Source of the DNA: Seison nebaliae
Taxonomy: Eukaryota > Rotifera > Pararotatoria > Seisonacea > Seisonidae
Assembly (NCBI GenBank): GCA_023231475.1
Contig: JALJEE010000947.1
Coordinates: forward strand, 1 to 41,125
Reading direction: 5' to 3'
DNA: 41,125 bases
Shown: positions 22,581-36,200 of the stretch, one piece after another
Layout: the number at the start of each line of letters is the position of its first letter
How positions within the stretch are numbered: the stretch's first letter is position 1
Translations under genes and position numbers: made by a program
Notes under the pieces: model-generated
Database searches by the model: none
Seen by the model: the letters and a program-made list of their open reading frames with translations, nothing else
What the model was told of the DNA's origin: nothing

Positions 22581-25500
22581 TGGAAGAAATGGGAAAGAAA
22601 TCAACATGAGATTTGTTGAAAATTTAAATGAAACACTTTTTTCATTTATCAGAAAATGAACAGTATTGAACAGACAGAGGACGAAATAGAAAAAAACCAT
22701 CATATTCCACCGTCGCTGTGGAGATATGTATTTATTAAACAATTTCTTACTGACTGATCATTTCGAACCTAATCTGAAAATTTCAACATTTCTTTTTTCT
22801 TCTATTTTCTTTATATTCTTATACAACAATTTATTATTCTAATTATAACATTTGTCATCATTTCAATCAATTATCTACTTATATTTCCCTTTTCACTAAT
22901 ATCAATCACTAGTATTCTATTTCGTTATGTGCATTATCGTTTTCATGCACAAAAATAATTAATTAATTTTCATACATTTTATCGGAAATGGGAAATCTCA
23001 TCCAAATATCCCAAACGACCCAAAAAAAACTTGTTATGTAGGAAAAGGAGAACGAGATTGAATGTTTTTCTAAGGAGTCTCTAAACTCATTTGATTTGAT
23101 ATAATAGGAAATAGAAAGGAAATCAACATTTTACTTCTTCTCAAAATGCGAGTAAAAAAAACAACCTTTATTTGATAATTAGGAAGAAATCTTTTCATTA
23201 TTTCCAATTTCATTCAGGTGGTTCGTTTTCATCCGTATTCCCATTTACATTCACTCACTAATTACATATTTCTTTATCATCATTCAATTTTTTTTATAAA
23301 ACCATTTTCTCTTGTTTATTCATCAAATAAAAGAATTTTGTTAAAAACTCAACTTTTTCCTTAATAATCTCATCGAACTGATCTGATGTGATCGAATCAC
23401 TGAACTTCCGATTGATATGAATAGAAATGACGAGGGAGATGTGTAATTAAAATGTTCCCGATATGTTAAAATAAATTCAAATAAAATAATTTTATATTTC
23501 ATCATCCAACCTCGATTATACAGGTTGTTTCTTACATAAAGTTGCTCAGTCGATTGAAACGGAGAATTAATTGTTTTTCTTCTATATCGTTAACCATTGA
23601 TAATCAGACATGAAAATAAAGAGGCTAATGATGAGCTTGTCCATTATCGAACTTCAATTTCACTCTTCTTCACTCAATTGTCATTATGATGACGACTATT
23701 ACGAGGATGATGATGATTGTGAAACGCGACAATCGATTTTCCGTATTCATATTAACTATAGACTTATTAAGATAAAATTAATTTTCTTTGTATTACAAAG
23801 TTTGTAAAATTTCATGAAGAAAAATATGACAATAATATGAACTTCCTATTAATGAGATATTGAAGATGCATTTAATGTCATTAATCAAAATAACATGCAA
23901 ATTATCTATGAAAAATTGATATTTTATTCAAATTCCTTCATTTCCCTCTCCACCTACGCCCTCAACATTTAGAATGCATCTTTCTATCTATTACTCATTT
24001 CAGAGTTGCTCCACTGAACTACAAATAGACCGCCCACTTTCTATGCTCATCAAATAAGAGAATAATAGAATAGGAAATATATTGGATATTTGTACAACAT
24101 TCCCCCAACAGATAAAACATATTAATACAACTCAATTGAGAAGTGAGAAATAAGAATTCTTCTGAACGAAAAATAAGATGTGATACGAATCTCATTTATG
24201 TTCTTCTCGGTTACTAAGGAATTACGGTAGAAAGAAGAAAAAGTAACGAACTTGAATCTCATAATAACAACATTCCATTTGTGAACTTCATTTATGTTGT
24301 GATAACACTTGAAAGTGAAGTGCAATGAAGAATTATATGTTGGCCAGTCAGCGTAATAAAAATTTGAGAAGAAAACGATTGTGAGAAATGAGAAAGGCAA
24401 AATTTTGAATTTGATGAGAAAAATCGACTACATTATGGGAGAGTTTGGAAGTTGGGAGAGAAACATCTTTTGTCAAACATGGAAATTGGAGTAGTTTAAA
24501 TTTTAGAGATATTGGAGTTACCTTTTATCCTTTATACATCCAATTTCCACAATTTGTGAAACAGATTGTATAAATAAGGAAATTTCAATTAGAAAATATT
24601 TTTTGGGAAGAAAACTAAAACTCTAAATTTAGATGTTCTTCTACTTATACTCTCCTTTTATATAGAAGATAGCATCTCCCAAAAAAATAAGAATGAACTA
24701 TCAATTCCGTCGTCTTGAGACATTGTGATTTGGAGACAAAAATATTTGAAATCTCAACATCAACTAGGACATTATGTACTTGGAAATTGAAAATGTTGTT
24801 GGAAACATTTCAAAAATCTAAATGAAAATCTCAAATAATATATCACTAAAATTCTTTTAGATTTTTGATTTATTTTATTACACAAACTATACTACTATAG
24901 TCTATACTGTTCAAACATTACCTTTCTATTGTTTCAACGGTGTTGTACGAGTGAATAGTGAAAACTCATTGATTTATGTAGTTATTTTGTCTTGATGAAT
25001 GAGAAGACCGGAAAACTTAATTTATTTGATTATGTAACGAGTGGTACATAATAAGAGATAGAGAAGTTGGAGGAACTGAATAAAGTGAAAAAAACTCCTT
25101 TTCAAGGTCATTTGAGCAACATGAACAATTATAAATTGAGAGATAAAAGAGAGGAACACAAAACATTTCATTAACATCACGTTGCTCTAAAAATAACTCA
25201 AGATCGACGTCGTAAAACTAAGAAATTTCCATATCGATTCGTAAGTACTTCAAATTGACAAACACCGGTTCGCATCGCGTTAATCATAATAGACCAATCT
25301 ACGTTAAACGATTGCTCTTAATCTCCTATACACTTCCGTTCTCATTCTTCTTCATCGATTCTAAAAAAAAATTTGCGATTGATATCTCGTTGAAGATAAA
25401 ACAAAATGAAACCTGTCAATCAATCGTAAATTTCATCATTCTTTCTTTTGTTTCATCGTATAACTTCGATGACCATAAACTGAAAATAGGATATTAAATC

Positions 25501-26205
25501 ATAACTAATAACCAGGTACTATTATACATCAGCAATGATATGTCCGATGGACATTGTATGGATTTTAAAAAGGAAAACTATTGAAATGAATGAAAATTAT
25601 ATCGTTTAAACTAATTTACTAATAAAATTAATTTTGAATATAACATTAATTTGTCGATTAATTGGAAAGATTTCCAAACATATTGTATCTGAATCTTAAA
25701 TGTTAATTCTTAAATAGTTGATAATATTATGTCAATAATCTTATCTTATAATTGATAGAGTTCAATGTGAACATTTAATTAAAATGAAATGTGTTTAGAA
25801 AGCAGATGATTGAGATAAATTGATTCAAAGGAAACTAATAGAATATTTTTATTAAAATTTTCTTTTTAAAAGATGAAAATAAAGAGATAATTAAACGAAA
25901 AGATCGATCATTCAATTTGAGGAAAGAAAACCATCGGACGTGACAGATTCATGGGGAGAAGATGCAACAAGATTGTTGGTGAAGAATTAATGAAAGTTAG
26001 AGTTAGATAATATGGAATTTTGATGATGCGATTATAAAGTTCGAAATGGAGACAATGAGAAGATATTGGAGTAAATTGATCGATATTTCATCCAGGGCTC
26101 TTGTGAATTAAATGGCTCATTTTTCATGCTCCCCAACAAAATTAGTCAACGGAAATTATGACGAATACTTACAAGAGAAGAAGTTGTAATTCGACTGCTA
26201 CTCTC
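22581..26205. other. 3.6-kb gene-poor interval between two convergent genes
   Basis: It lies downstream of both PCIF1 (plus) and gp78 (minus). It is AT-rich, and only short, unrelated frames are present (for example a 65-codon ATG frame at 23610-23807 with an acidic run). I see no RNA gene, repeat family or conserved motif. It is large for an intergenic 3'-3' interval given how compact the rest is, so an unannotated noncoding transcript is possible. Confidence 0.45.
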
Positions 26206-29111
26206 CTACGTATTGGTAGTGAGTGACTGTTGATTATTTTGTGATTTTTTCAAATATAATCTATGAATGAGAATGATAGAGAATGTGTATATGAAACAAC
26301 CAACTTTTTGTGACGTTCAATTAATTGTTGTTTACGTTGTTGAAATCTATAATTATCGAGATGATTTTAAAAGAATTCATTCAATAGGAAAATCACTAAC
26401 TCTATATTACAATTATTCAAATCATTATTTTTAACTAAACCATTATTATTATTATTATTGTTGTTGTTATTGTAATTATTTGGTTGATGTTGGAGGAAAT
26501 CATTATTCGTATCATTCCCAATGCTATCATTCTCGTCATTGAGGAAAGGATTATTATTATTCTCCTCCAATAATGATAGGGGAGACTCGAATCGATTATT
26601 AATATCAGGAACGTCACTCCTCACCAAATCGGCAGTTAAAATATGACGAATATTACAAAGTAATTTCCATAAAGGAATTAGAACATAGTCACTAAATGGC
26701 ATGAGAATATAATGAATAAAATAATTTAGAGATGTATATTCATCGCCCATATCTTCTCCCAATAGCAGATCGTCATCGTCGTCATCTTCCACGTCATCTA
26801 CATCATCTAAATCTAAATCATCTTCCGAATCTGAAGTATTCCTCAAAAACTCGTTTTCCAATTCGGAATATAAAGTTGGAAATCGTTGAATGTTTCGTCG
26901 ACTGAGTCGTCGATTATCATTTTCTTCTTCGTTAGTTGTTGGTAGTGGTGGTGGTGGAGGTGGTGGTGAAAGTTGAAGTTCATTCGAATTTTCTTCTAAA
27001 TTGTCCGTTTGTGTCGGTGCCGTTACTTCTTCCAATGAACGTGGTTGTGAGGCAACGATTCCATCGAGGATATTATTTACCGTTTCTTCAGCATTGCGAG
27101 TAATGAATAAATCTTGAATGATGTCCTCCACCGGTATTTGTGGAAATAATTCATTTTGAATTAGAGTTGCCTATTCAAAGTGGATTTTGGAATGATAGAA
27201 ATTATTGATAGAAATGAACTTCAATTCGACGTTGTTCCATACTGTTCAAACGTGTCTGATTATCATTTGGAGAACTGTGATAGACTTCGATGGAGAATGT
27301 GGGTAACCAACTGATATATCTCGACCCTAATAATAATAATAATTAATGAAATGTTGTCAGAGAAAGATTATATGAAGAGAGAAAATAACAATTGATATCA
27401 AATCGATAATTTCGAGTATAAGACATAAATGGAAATGATGGACGATTTGTTCGAATTCGAAGATTATTCAATAATCTTCTCAATTGATCTCGTCGTCCAT
27501 TATTATTCAAATTCGCCCCATTCGTCATTGTCGTCGTCGTCGTCGTAGTAGTGGTTGTTGTTGTTGCTGTTGTAGTTCCATCATTATTTGTATTATTGAT
27601 TTGTGTGGATTGTTGTTGAGGATTGGGCCAAGTCCATCGACAAGTCGGACAACTGGGAACTCGTGTGAACCAATTGAAGAAACAATTATAATGGAACCAA
27701 TGACCGCATGGCAATTTCCGAACGTCATTCGCCAACTCCTCCCAACAAATCGCACATGTTTTATCACCATTCTTTTTCTTCATTTGAATTTCCGATTTGG
27801 TAGCTTTCTGGAAATGTTCTTCGATACATTTTTCCGATTGGATCGCAAATCGATGAGCTCTTAATCGTTTATTCATATCGTAACTTCGATATCGAATCTG
27901 CAAGAAGACGGCGATCGTCACAATACTAAAATAAAATTTCCCATGTATCAACATATGGAGATGGTGGAAAATGTCCACACAACCCGCCAACAATTCACCA
28001 CCATATTCGATATAATATGGAAGTGAGAAGCGTTCGGCCGTTCTCCTCAAAATCAACAATAAATATTTCTCCGTCACAATTAACGTTCTCAAAATCAAAT
28101 ATGTACACTACAATTTTCAATAATTAAAATTTCCATAATATAAAATTAATTAAATATTAATTAATAAAATGAAGATAATAAATAAAACTTCGGTCATCAT
28201 AAAAACTGAAATTGATAAATTTGCTGTCATCGTTCCGAAAACCGTCAAAAATTGCATCGACAACAATAACGATATGACACAATTGAGAAGCATGAGAATC
28301 TTCAAATTCTTTATATTTCGATCTTGTTCGTTATTTGACGGTGATTGCTAAACAAATGAAAAAATGAAAATTTATTAAAAAATTTATTTGAACTTGATCC
28401 GATCGCGATCTCGCTATTAATATGAGAATTCGAACGAATCCCGTAATCGTCGACCACGACAACCAAATCAATCGATCGATCGTGTTATCGGGACAAAGTA
28501 CTTGTAAAATGAATACGATCTTATAACAAGCGATATTACACAATTTCTCAGTGACTAGATGTGCTTCACCGTTATTGAGTCGTCCGAAAAATAAAGAAAT
28601 CACAATCCTCGCTATCCAAATGAAAATCACATACATTTGATTGAGAATTACCTGAAATTAATAAAAAAACATAATATATAATATTAAATTATTTTCACTG
28701 AAAATTTTTGAAAAATTTTTTTTATTTTTTTTCAGTTCATCAATTTTAATCAAATTCAAAATTTTAATTTAATTTACTAACCACGTCACATAATGAACAT
28801 TTCCAATTGTCAGTCATTATCGAAAGAATTAGATGAGTAATCCGATCGCATTTCGCTGAAAACGATGAAGCGATCGGTTTCGTATAATAATATTGGAATT
28901 CTGAACAATTCGGTGTTTCAGTTCTCCATTTGATGATAGTATCAATCGAATATTTTGTTTCTTTTTTCTCGTAGGAACAAATGACGGATGAACTCGATGT
29001 CTCCTCGTAGAGGATGAGGAAAGTATAAATATAATAGATGAGTGCAACGAGGAAAGTCGTCGTACTGACAATGGAATATTTCCTCCAAGTAGGCAGAAGA
29101 TGCATGTCCAT
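26206..29111 (-). CDS. AMFR: gp78-type ER membrane E3 ubiquitin ligase
   Basis: Minus-strand exons are 29111-28782, 28651-28394, 28347-28189, 28107-27390, 27326-27220, 27170-26401, 26346-26305 and 26260-26206: 812 residues, against 643 in human. The ligase sits in the ER membrane and ubiquitinates proteins for ER-associated degradation. Residues 1-350 hold several membrane segments; FHHLHMLIHGKFYFS matches human MHHIHMLLFGNIWLS. The RING-H2 runs from C367 (CAIC) through CGHWFHYNC to CPTC (C405). SRYISWLPTFSIEVYH matches the human segment before the CUE domain, and the CUE domain (about 525-563) has ELFPQIPVEDIIQDLF. The last two exons give FQQRKQQLIERHKKLYL, resembling the C-terminal p97-binding VIM. 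Extra length comes from Thr, Asn, Pro and Asp/Glu low-complexity runs. HRD1 also has a RING but lacks the CUE and VIM parts, so gp78 is the better call. Confidence 0.92.
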
Positions 29112-30934
29112 ATCGGTAAGCAGACGACGTCTAAGAAATTTGTGAAAATGAAAAAAATAAAAAATTTTTATCTACTTCATCTAGTCTTCCGATATTAATT
29201 TTCCAATTTTCTTAATTCACTTCACCTTACACGCAATTATGTGAAGCACAGAGAGAGAGAGAGAAAGACAGACACAGAATCACATACATAACAGACGAAC
29301 GCCTGCATTCCATACGACAAGATACGAGAGAATTGCATAAACATACACAATCTCCTTTGCAATGTAGTTGATGTTACACTAATTAATTATTTGAATGGAG
29401 AAAAAATAGAAGTTATTTTTCTTTCAAATCTCCTCGACATTTTCGTTTCCTTTCAAATTTTTTTCAATTTTCTCCCAATTTCTTTAATGGAATTAAAGGC
29501 TTCATCTTTTTTCCTTTTCTTTCTCATCTGGATGAATATATTGTTGACCATCATATTGATAAATAACAGGAAACCATATATATTTCGATAGATCAATTTC
29601 TCTTTAATCATTCCCCAATTAACAGGTGTCAATTTTTCTTTCTTTTTTATCTACTGTCTCACACCTATTATACTCATATCAACATTCTTAAGCTTCTTTA
29701 TTGTTTTCTATAATTAACTGTTCATTAACCATTATTATTAAATCTTTAATAGGTTTTTCAGTTAAACGATATAATCAATCATTAAATCCATATATCAGAA
29801 TGATTTTTGAATTAATAAATTTTTTCTTAATTAGGATTAGTAGATTTAAGACTTATTAAATTATACAATTTACAAATTGTTAGTTAATTAAAAAAAAATA
29901 TATTCCACTAGTGATTCACAGGAATTTGGAAATTTGTTGGTAAAAGTCTCTTTGGTGTGTAATAAATGAAAATTTTTTTTTCCTTTAAAAATTAACGTAC
30001 ATACTAAAACCATGATTTTAAATTGTTTAATAGAGTCGAGAAATTAAGTAGGTCCTTTACGGAAATGATTAGTTATCACATGCGATGTACATATCAAGAA
30101 ATATTTGTGAAACAAATTCATGACATTCATATAATGCTTTTTATGCATTTTAAACATTATTTGTGAATTATGATTGAATTGAATATGAACACCAACAATA
30201 TTGATATTATTATTATTGATATCAATCATCTTTATGTTGATTCAGTATTAATGTGCCTAATTGTTATGGGATACTTTTATTAGGTTTTCAAGTATCAGAC
30301 CACACATTCATCAGCCGGATGCAATAATTATACTTAAAATTTCAAAACGGTAGATGATTTCAACATTTCCTTCGTCTACTTTAAATGTATATTTGTTTTT
30401 TAAGTTCATTTATACAAATGATACAATTTTTTCTCTAATAGTTATTCAATTGAAATAATTAACCAGATTTGAGGAAAGAAGATATTCAATTTGCACTAGA
30501 AATAATTCGAACGCTTCTTGTGATTCATATTCACCAAGTATTCATATAAAATTCATGTGAAGGTATTTGGTCGACAAAATATATGAATAAGATTTTTACT
30601 GGACAATTTGCATAATCGTTTCCGTGATTCATACTTGTGCTCTATTTTGTACATTGTGCTCAAAAATTATGCAAGACGAAGAACACGAAGAAAAAGTTAT
30701 TATATTTTTTACAATACTTCTAATTACCAGTTTAATTGAAAGCGATGAACATACACTCTCCAATTAAATTTTTAAATAATAAGACTTTAATAACAAAAGG
30801 CCGAATTTAATCATAATAAAAGAATTGTGGTAGTTAAATAACAAAATCCAAAATTTTGTTTAGTTGTTGATGAAAACATTTTATGATGAAATAAATTTTA
30901 ATGGAAAATGAGGTTAACTCGGAGGTATAGTTCG
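29112..30934. other. Intergenic region upstream of gp78
   Basis: 1.8 kb, AT-rich, between the gp78 start and the actin stop. It contains a (GA)n tract around 29248-29265 within about 140 bases of the gp78 start, and a pyrimidine-rich stretch at 29420-29520. Short frames show no family. It should include the gp78 promoter and the actin 3' UTR. Confidence 0.5.
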
Positions 30935-32090
30935 TTATAAGCAAACTCGATTGATTATTGTTGCTCCATATTCGTCATATTTTCGTTTGCTAACCCATTG
31001 AGAGGCGAAAGAGGCGAGACTAGCTAAAATTTGGCCGCCCATCCAAACGGAATATTTTCTTTGAATTGGTGCGATAACTTTAATTTTCGTTCCTCTCGGA
31101 GCTAATAGATATAACTCTTTTTCCAAACGTTTTTCTATATCAGGGAAGAGAGTCGTTCCACCAGAAATGACGATATGTCTGAATAATGTTCGTCGAAGAT
31201 CGATATCCGATTTCATAATCGATTCATAGAATGATTCATGAATTCCATTCATTTCCATTCCCAGTAAATGTGGTTGAAAGAGTGCTTCCGGACATCTAAA
31301 TCTTTCTTTCCCAATCGATAATACTTGACCGTCAGGCAATGTATAATTAATTGGTTTGGTTTGACTGTTCATCTCCTTCTCATAATCCATTGACACATAA
31401 CAACATTTCTCTTTGATTTGACGACAAATTTCATATTCCGCTAAAATGTTTCATAAAATGTTGAAGGTTTTTTTGAAGAAAAAAACCTGAAGCAAATGAA
31501 CGGAAATTAGCCTCTGACAATAGTTTTGCCATTCGTTCTGTTAATGATCTTCCTGCCAAATTACTTCGTACGATTGCATGTTTAAGAGCATAGCCTTCAT
31601 AAACTGGTACACTATGTGTTACACCGTCACCACTATCAAGTGTAACACCAGTTGTAAGTCCATTCGCGTATAAAGACAATACAGCTTGCATCTCAATATG
31701 GATTGCTGGCATATCAAACTTTTCGAAACAAAGTTCCGCCATTTTCTCCCGATTCGCTTTCGGATTCAATGGCGCTTCAGTAAACAAAAACGGATGTTCC
31801 TCTGGACTAATTCTTAATTCGTTGTAGAAAGTGTGATGCCAAATTTTTTCCATGGCATCCCAATCATTTACAATTCCATTTTGAATTGGATAAACGATAT
31901 CTAAAATTCCTCGATGATGTTCAGCTTGATCTCCTACGAATTCGGATCGACCTGCCGCCACCATAACTTTCGGATATTTCACTCTTCCGTAACAACAAGC
32001 AAATTGGACACTTGGTGCTTCATCAGTATGCATTCCTGCTTTAATCGCACCAGAGCCACAGTCGACGATAACTGGATTGATGGAATCCAT
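30935..32090 (-). CDS. Divergent actin (orphan actin-like protein)
   Basis: Two exons, 32090-31487 and 31440-30935, give 369 residues, against 375 in muscle and cytoplasmic actins. The fold signatures are intact: [11 protein letters not shown] (phosphate loop 1), [29 protein letters not shown] with FTEAPLNP here, DSGDGVTH (152-159), [16 protein letters not shown] and KYSVWMGG. It should therefore bind ATP. Several spots differ from conventional actin: the DNase loop (38-52) is rewritten, the methylated His73 position reads N (N71 in YPIQNGIV), and the end is CL instead of CF. The helix [14 protein letters not shown] is actin-like, not Arp1-like, and the insertions of Arp2/Arp3 are absent. It is best described as a lineage-specific divergent actin. 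Such proteins in other animals often work in testis or nucleus, but nothing here shows which. It lies 181 bp downstream of the CxxC gene, same strand. Confidence 0.85.
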
Positions 32091-32271
32091 TTTGAAAATT
32101 TTTGATGGAAATAAAGAGTTCGATTGATGGTTTACTCTAATCAGAGTTATGTTATAGAGGAAGAATGTTCAAGACGAATAATAAAGAATGAAAATTTTAT
32201 TTACTTTAACTATGTAATCTGACTGATTGTGTGATTGTTCCGCCGAATAATGTAAATAAGAAACGGTAAAG

Positions 32272-32935
32272 TTAACTCGCGAAAAATTCCTGAAATTTTG
32301 ATAATTTCAATTCGAAATTCTGCAATTCTTTCCGATGCATTGTTCTATATCCGAGAAACTGAAAATTATAAATTATTAAAAAGTTAAATATTATAAAATT
32401 TTTAACATCTTTCTGTAAATATTTCATTTGGAATAATTTCTTCCTTTGCTTATCATATTCACGTTCTTTCCCATAAGATATTGCTGCTATTGGATTCGCC
32501 GTATAATGATCCTCTAATGAAGTAGAGAATCAAATTTTATTCGTTTTAAATATTCAACTAACTGCTCACTTTATTCAGTTTGGAATATTGTCCTTTCAAG
32601 AATGGATATAAAGTACATTGTCGACAGTTGTGCGTACTATAATAATTTAAATGTGAATGTTGCATTCGTGCTCGTTTCAGTTCTCTTTCTACTCTGTTAA
32701 TTGAATAACCTATTGGTAGTCCTTCTTCTAACCAATGTTTCGTCTTAATCATCTGCGTCGGTTTACAAATAGGACATGGTTTGTTTGCTCGATTATTCCG
32801 ATTCAATCGTTCTACTCTATCAAAATATCGTCGAATGACAGCTGGATCTTGTACAGGCAATTGGACATCGTTGTTGAAAAAGGCACTATCTACTACTTGT
32901 GTGACCAACTTATAGTCTTTATCAAATTTATGCAT
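32272..32935 (-). CDS. 185-residue basic protein with two CxxC pairs, unknown
   Basis: Exons 32935-32570, 32511-32407 and 32358-32272 join in phase to 185 residues. The start at 32935 is the first ATG in frame. Two cysteine pairs, CPIC (54-57) and CRQC (104-107, preceded by H102), are about 50 residues apart and could form a zinc knuckle. Between them is a helical, basic stretch, NRVERELKRARMQHSH. The C-terminal half is rich in Lys, Gln and aromatic residues (REYDKQRKKLFQMKYLQ) and looks helical. No signal peptide or membrane segment is seen. The size, basic charge and CxxC pairs recall zinc-binding mitochondrial ribosomal proteins, but I cannot align it to any, including the S18 family, so that is only a guess. 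The exon 2 acceptor could be two bases upstream. Confidence 0.65.
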
Positions 32936-33257
32936 TCCCAAATTGAAACAATTTTCAAATTAAACTTTTAAATGAAATCCTATTCGCCTTTCTATAAATG
33001 TTCTCGTTTCTTTCGTCTTTTACTGATTCTTACTTAAGATTATTCTCTTCTCTTTGATTTACATCTAGTGAATCCTTAACATTTGTATTAAATAATCATT
33101 AAATGGTGTGCATTTTGTTGGATAGCAATCAAAAATTTGTTGACGGAAAAAACATGAATTTAATAATAAATAATAAATAAGTTAAGACTCTTTTAAATAA
33201 TTTTTTCAAATGATCAAATTTATTAAATTTAATGGAATCGAACAAGTTTAATTTATT
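32936..33257. other. Short intergenic spacer
   Basis: 322 bp of AT-rich DNA between the ankyrin gene stop and the CxxC gene start. No feature seen; it should hold the CxxC gene's promoter. Confidence 0.5.
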
Positions 33258-36200
33258 TTATCGATTGGAGCGTTTACATAATTCCATATAAATTTGATTC
33301 CGATGAGTTTCTCCATAAGACGACAGAAAAGGAACTGAAACGATAAAATAAAACTTTAAAAAATTTGGAAAATAATCAAACTGGGTAATTTTGATGAAAT
33401 CGGTGTAAATTCTCGGTCGACAGGTAAATTCTGGAAATTATATCGATTTTATGTTGGAACAGAAATTTAAAAGAAACTTTAAGTCGTTCAGATCTTAATT
33501 TACTTATTTCAAAATCTAATTTTCTCAATGCAACATCATGTTGACCGATACGATGAACTAAAGCGTCAGCAGCATCGATGTTATCAAATTTCCCGTAATT
33601 ATCACCAATTCCTTCATCATAATCATCTATCGATTGATTTCGCCTAACACCGATATGTTCATCACGGTTAATTTGTGCCACTGTATCATATCTCTATTGA
33701 TAGAGATAAAGATAAATATATAAATTCAATAAGAAATGGAACTGATGTGAATTTTTCATCCGATTGAACTTTTTCTTTGAGAGTTTCATGAAAATTCCGG
33801 AATTGCTACAGAATCAGTTGATTAAAAATTAACATTTTAAACACCAATACATTCAATTAAAGACTAACATCTAAAGTTTCACTCATTTTCTTCTCGAAAC
33901 TGTGAATTCGGTTAGAAATCTCTTTATTCTCCAATTTTATTTCTTCCATCTCATCTTTAATGTGAGTAGTCATTCGTTTTTCATAATCTTTTAATGTCGT
34001 CGAATTAATTTCACTAATTTCCTTCTTTAGATGTTGCCTTAAATTGTTAATTGTTTCTTCAGTTATTTGAGGTTCCACCGATGTCGATGATGTTGTCGAT
34101 TGGAATTTCTTCAGAATCTTCTCATTTTTCTCCGTGAAATTATCAAATTTTTTCGAGAAATCCGCTTGATGCTTCTTCCATTTATCATCGATCTCTTTTG
34201 TAAATTTATTAAATTGATTCAAATTCGCTTTCTCTATTTTACTAGAGAGTCCCATTAATTCAACATCTGCATTTCTTCCCGACGAATTCTTCTTTTCTGA
34301 ATTATGCTTGATTTCAGTTTGTAAATTTTGGAATTCATATCTCAACTGTTTCGCTAATTCTTCACCTAGTTTCTTTATCTATAGATAAAATTTATAAATT
34401 CGAATTGATTAAAAATGAAAATTTACATAAGACGAACTTCTTTTTCATGAAGAATCCTTTCCAAGTTCTTATCTTTTTCCATTGTCGATAATTGTTGTCG
34501 AATATCTTTTATTTCAAAATTGAAACGCCTTTCAAGTTCATCGTTATCCGGTTTCGTAATATCGTTTTCTATGATTGGTTCTACTTTTGGTTTATCATCA
34601 AGTTTTATTATAGTTCTCTTCACTTCTTCAATATGTGTCGAAGACGATTCAGTTGAGAGAGATTTTTCACTTATCGAATGGTTGAATAAGTCATTATCGT
34701 TATGGTCGAGAATATCGCTTTTGGATTTAGTTGATGAATCGTCAGAAAATGATTGTGCTTTATTCTCAAGAAAATCGTTGTATGGGTCGAAAATTGAATC
34801 TTTTTCCGTTTTCTCATCTTCACTACTATCTGTACTGATATTGTCATTGGGAATTAGAGTTTGAGTTTTTATTTCTGGTCGTTTCGAGTTTAATACTTCC
34901 ATTATTGGTTTTGTGCTTGGTATTGACATTTTCTTTCCCGACCAATTTTCCACTTGCAATGAATCATCATCATTCTCACTTGTAAGACTCGTATTAGAGT
35001 CTGGTTCATTTTGGAATATGTTTTTGAATCGTTCTTCCGTCGATTCGGTTTTATTTTCGTCCGATTTACTCGATTTGTCTCCATTTCTTAGTACACTTAA
35101 TTGTTTTGGTATATCTTCCACCGAATCTCCAAACTATGAAACATATAAAAAATAAGTCTAAATAAACTAACTCCTTTAGGAGGACTTAATGGATTAGATG
35201 ACTTTTCATCATAAACCGTATCATCGTCTGTATTTTCATTAGATGTTGTTCTACTTTCATTATCTATTTTTTTCGCGCCGTCATGCTCAGTTAATTCGTC
35301 ATCTGTTAATGAGATACTGGTGGAAGTGTCATCATCATCAGATTCATTCCGATTTTTTAGGAAATTGATGTACTGACAGAAAACATCAGTACAACTGGCA
35401 TTATCCGTCAAATCTTGTGGCAATTTGCCATTGTGATTTTTGACGAATGGTGACGCATTATTTTCGCAGAGACAGCGAATCGTATCAAAATCATTATTTA
35501 CTGCCGCTATATGCAATGGTGTGTCACCATTTTTTGTTATCTATTTAATAGAATATATTTTAATTTGAAAATTTAATTTTATGTTAAACAAAAAAGAACT
35601 TTATTGACATTAGCGTAATTGACTATTGTTTGTATGATGTCAAAAGATTGAGCATATGAAGCTAGATGTAATGGACTATATCCTTCGTTATCAATCGCAT
35701 CGACATTAATTGGATCAGGAAAAACGGTTGACAAAATTTTTTTAATTATTTCACTTCTGTTATATCTGACTATGGAGTGGAGATATGTTTGTTGTTGTTT
35801 ATCGGGAGTATTCAACGATATGATGTCTTTCCGTGCTAGTTCCATGGCACGTTCGATAACCAAATTCATAATTTCTTCATTCTCACCTTCAATAGCGTAT
35901 GCTATCGCTGTTTTACCATTTTCATCTTCTATGTCTAATTTCACTTGATTACTGTTTAATAGAAATTGAACATTGTTCACTGATTTCATTTCAATAGCGT
36001 AATGTAACAAAGTCCTTTAATTAACGATATTATATCATTATTATTCTACATTAATTCCACTAACTTGTCTTCGTAAGAAGTATTCAAATTGACATTCCTC
36101 GTATTGTTTTCTCGCAGTGATTTATTGGTGAGCACATCATTTACTATTCTTGGTATTGGAGATTTGATGGTGGTGACATCATAAGAGTTCTTCCTCGAAT

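Noticed and set aside
23610-23807. 65-codon ATG frame with an acidic run
   Set aside because: Acidic run comes from GATGATGAC-type simple sequence; no support from splice sites or similarity.
24122-25497. Frames at 24122-24400 (minus) and 25255-25497 (plus)
   Set aside because: No ATG or family match. A good GTAAGT donor at 25231 has no convincing exon before it, because a stop lies a few codons upstream.
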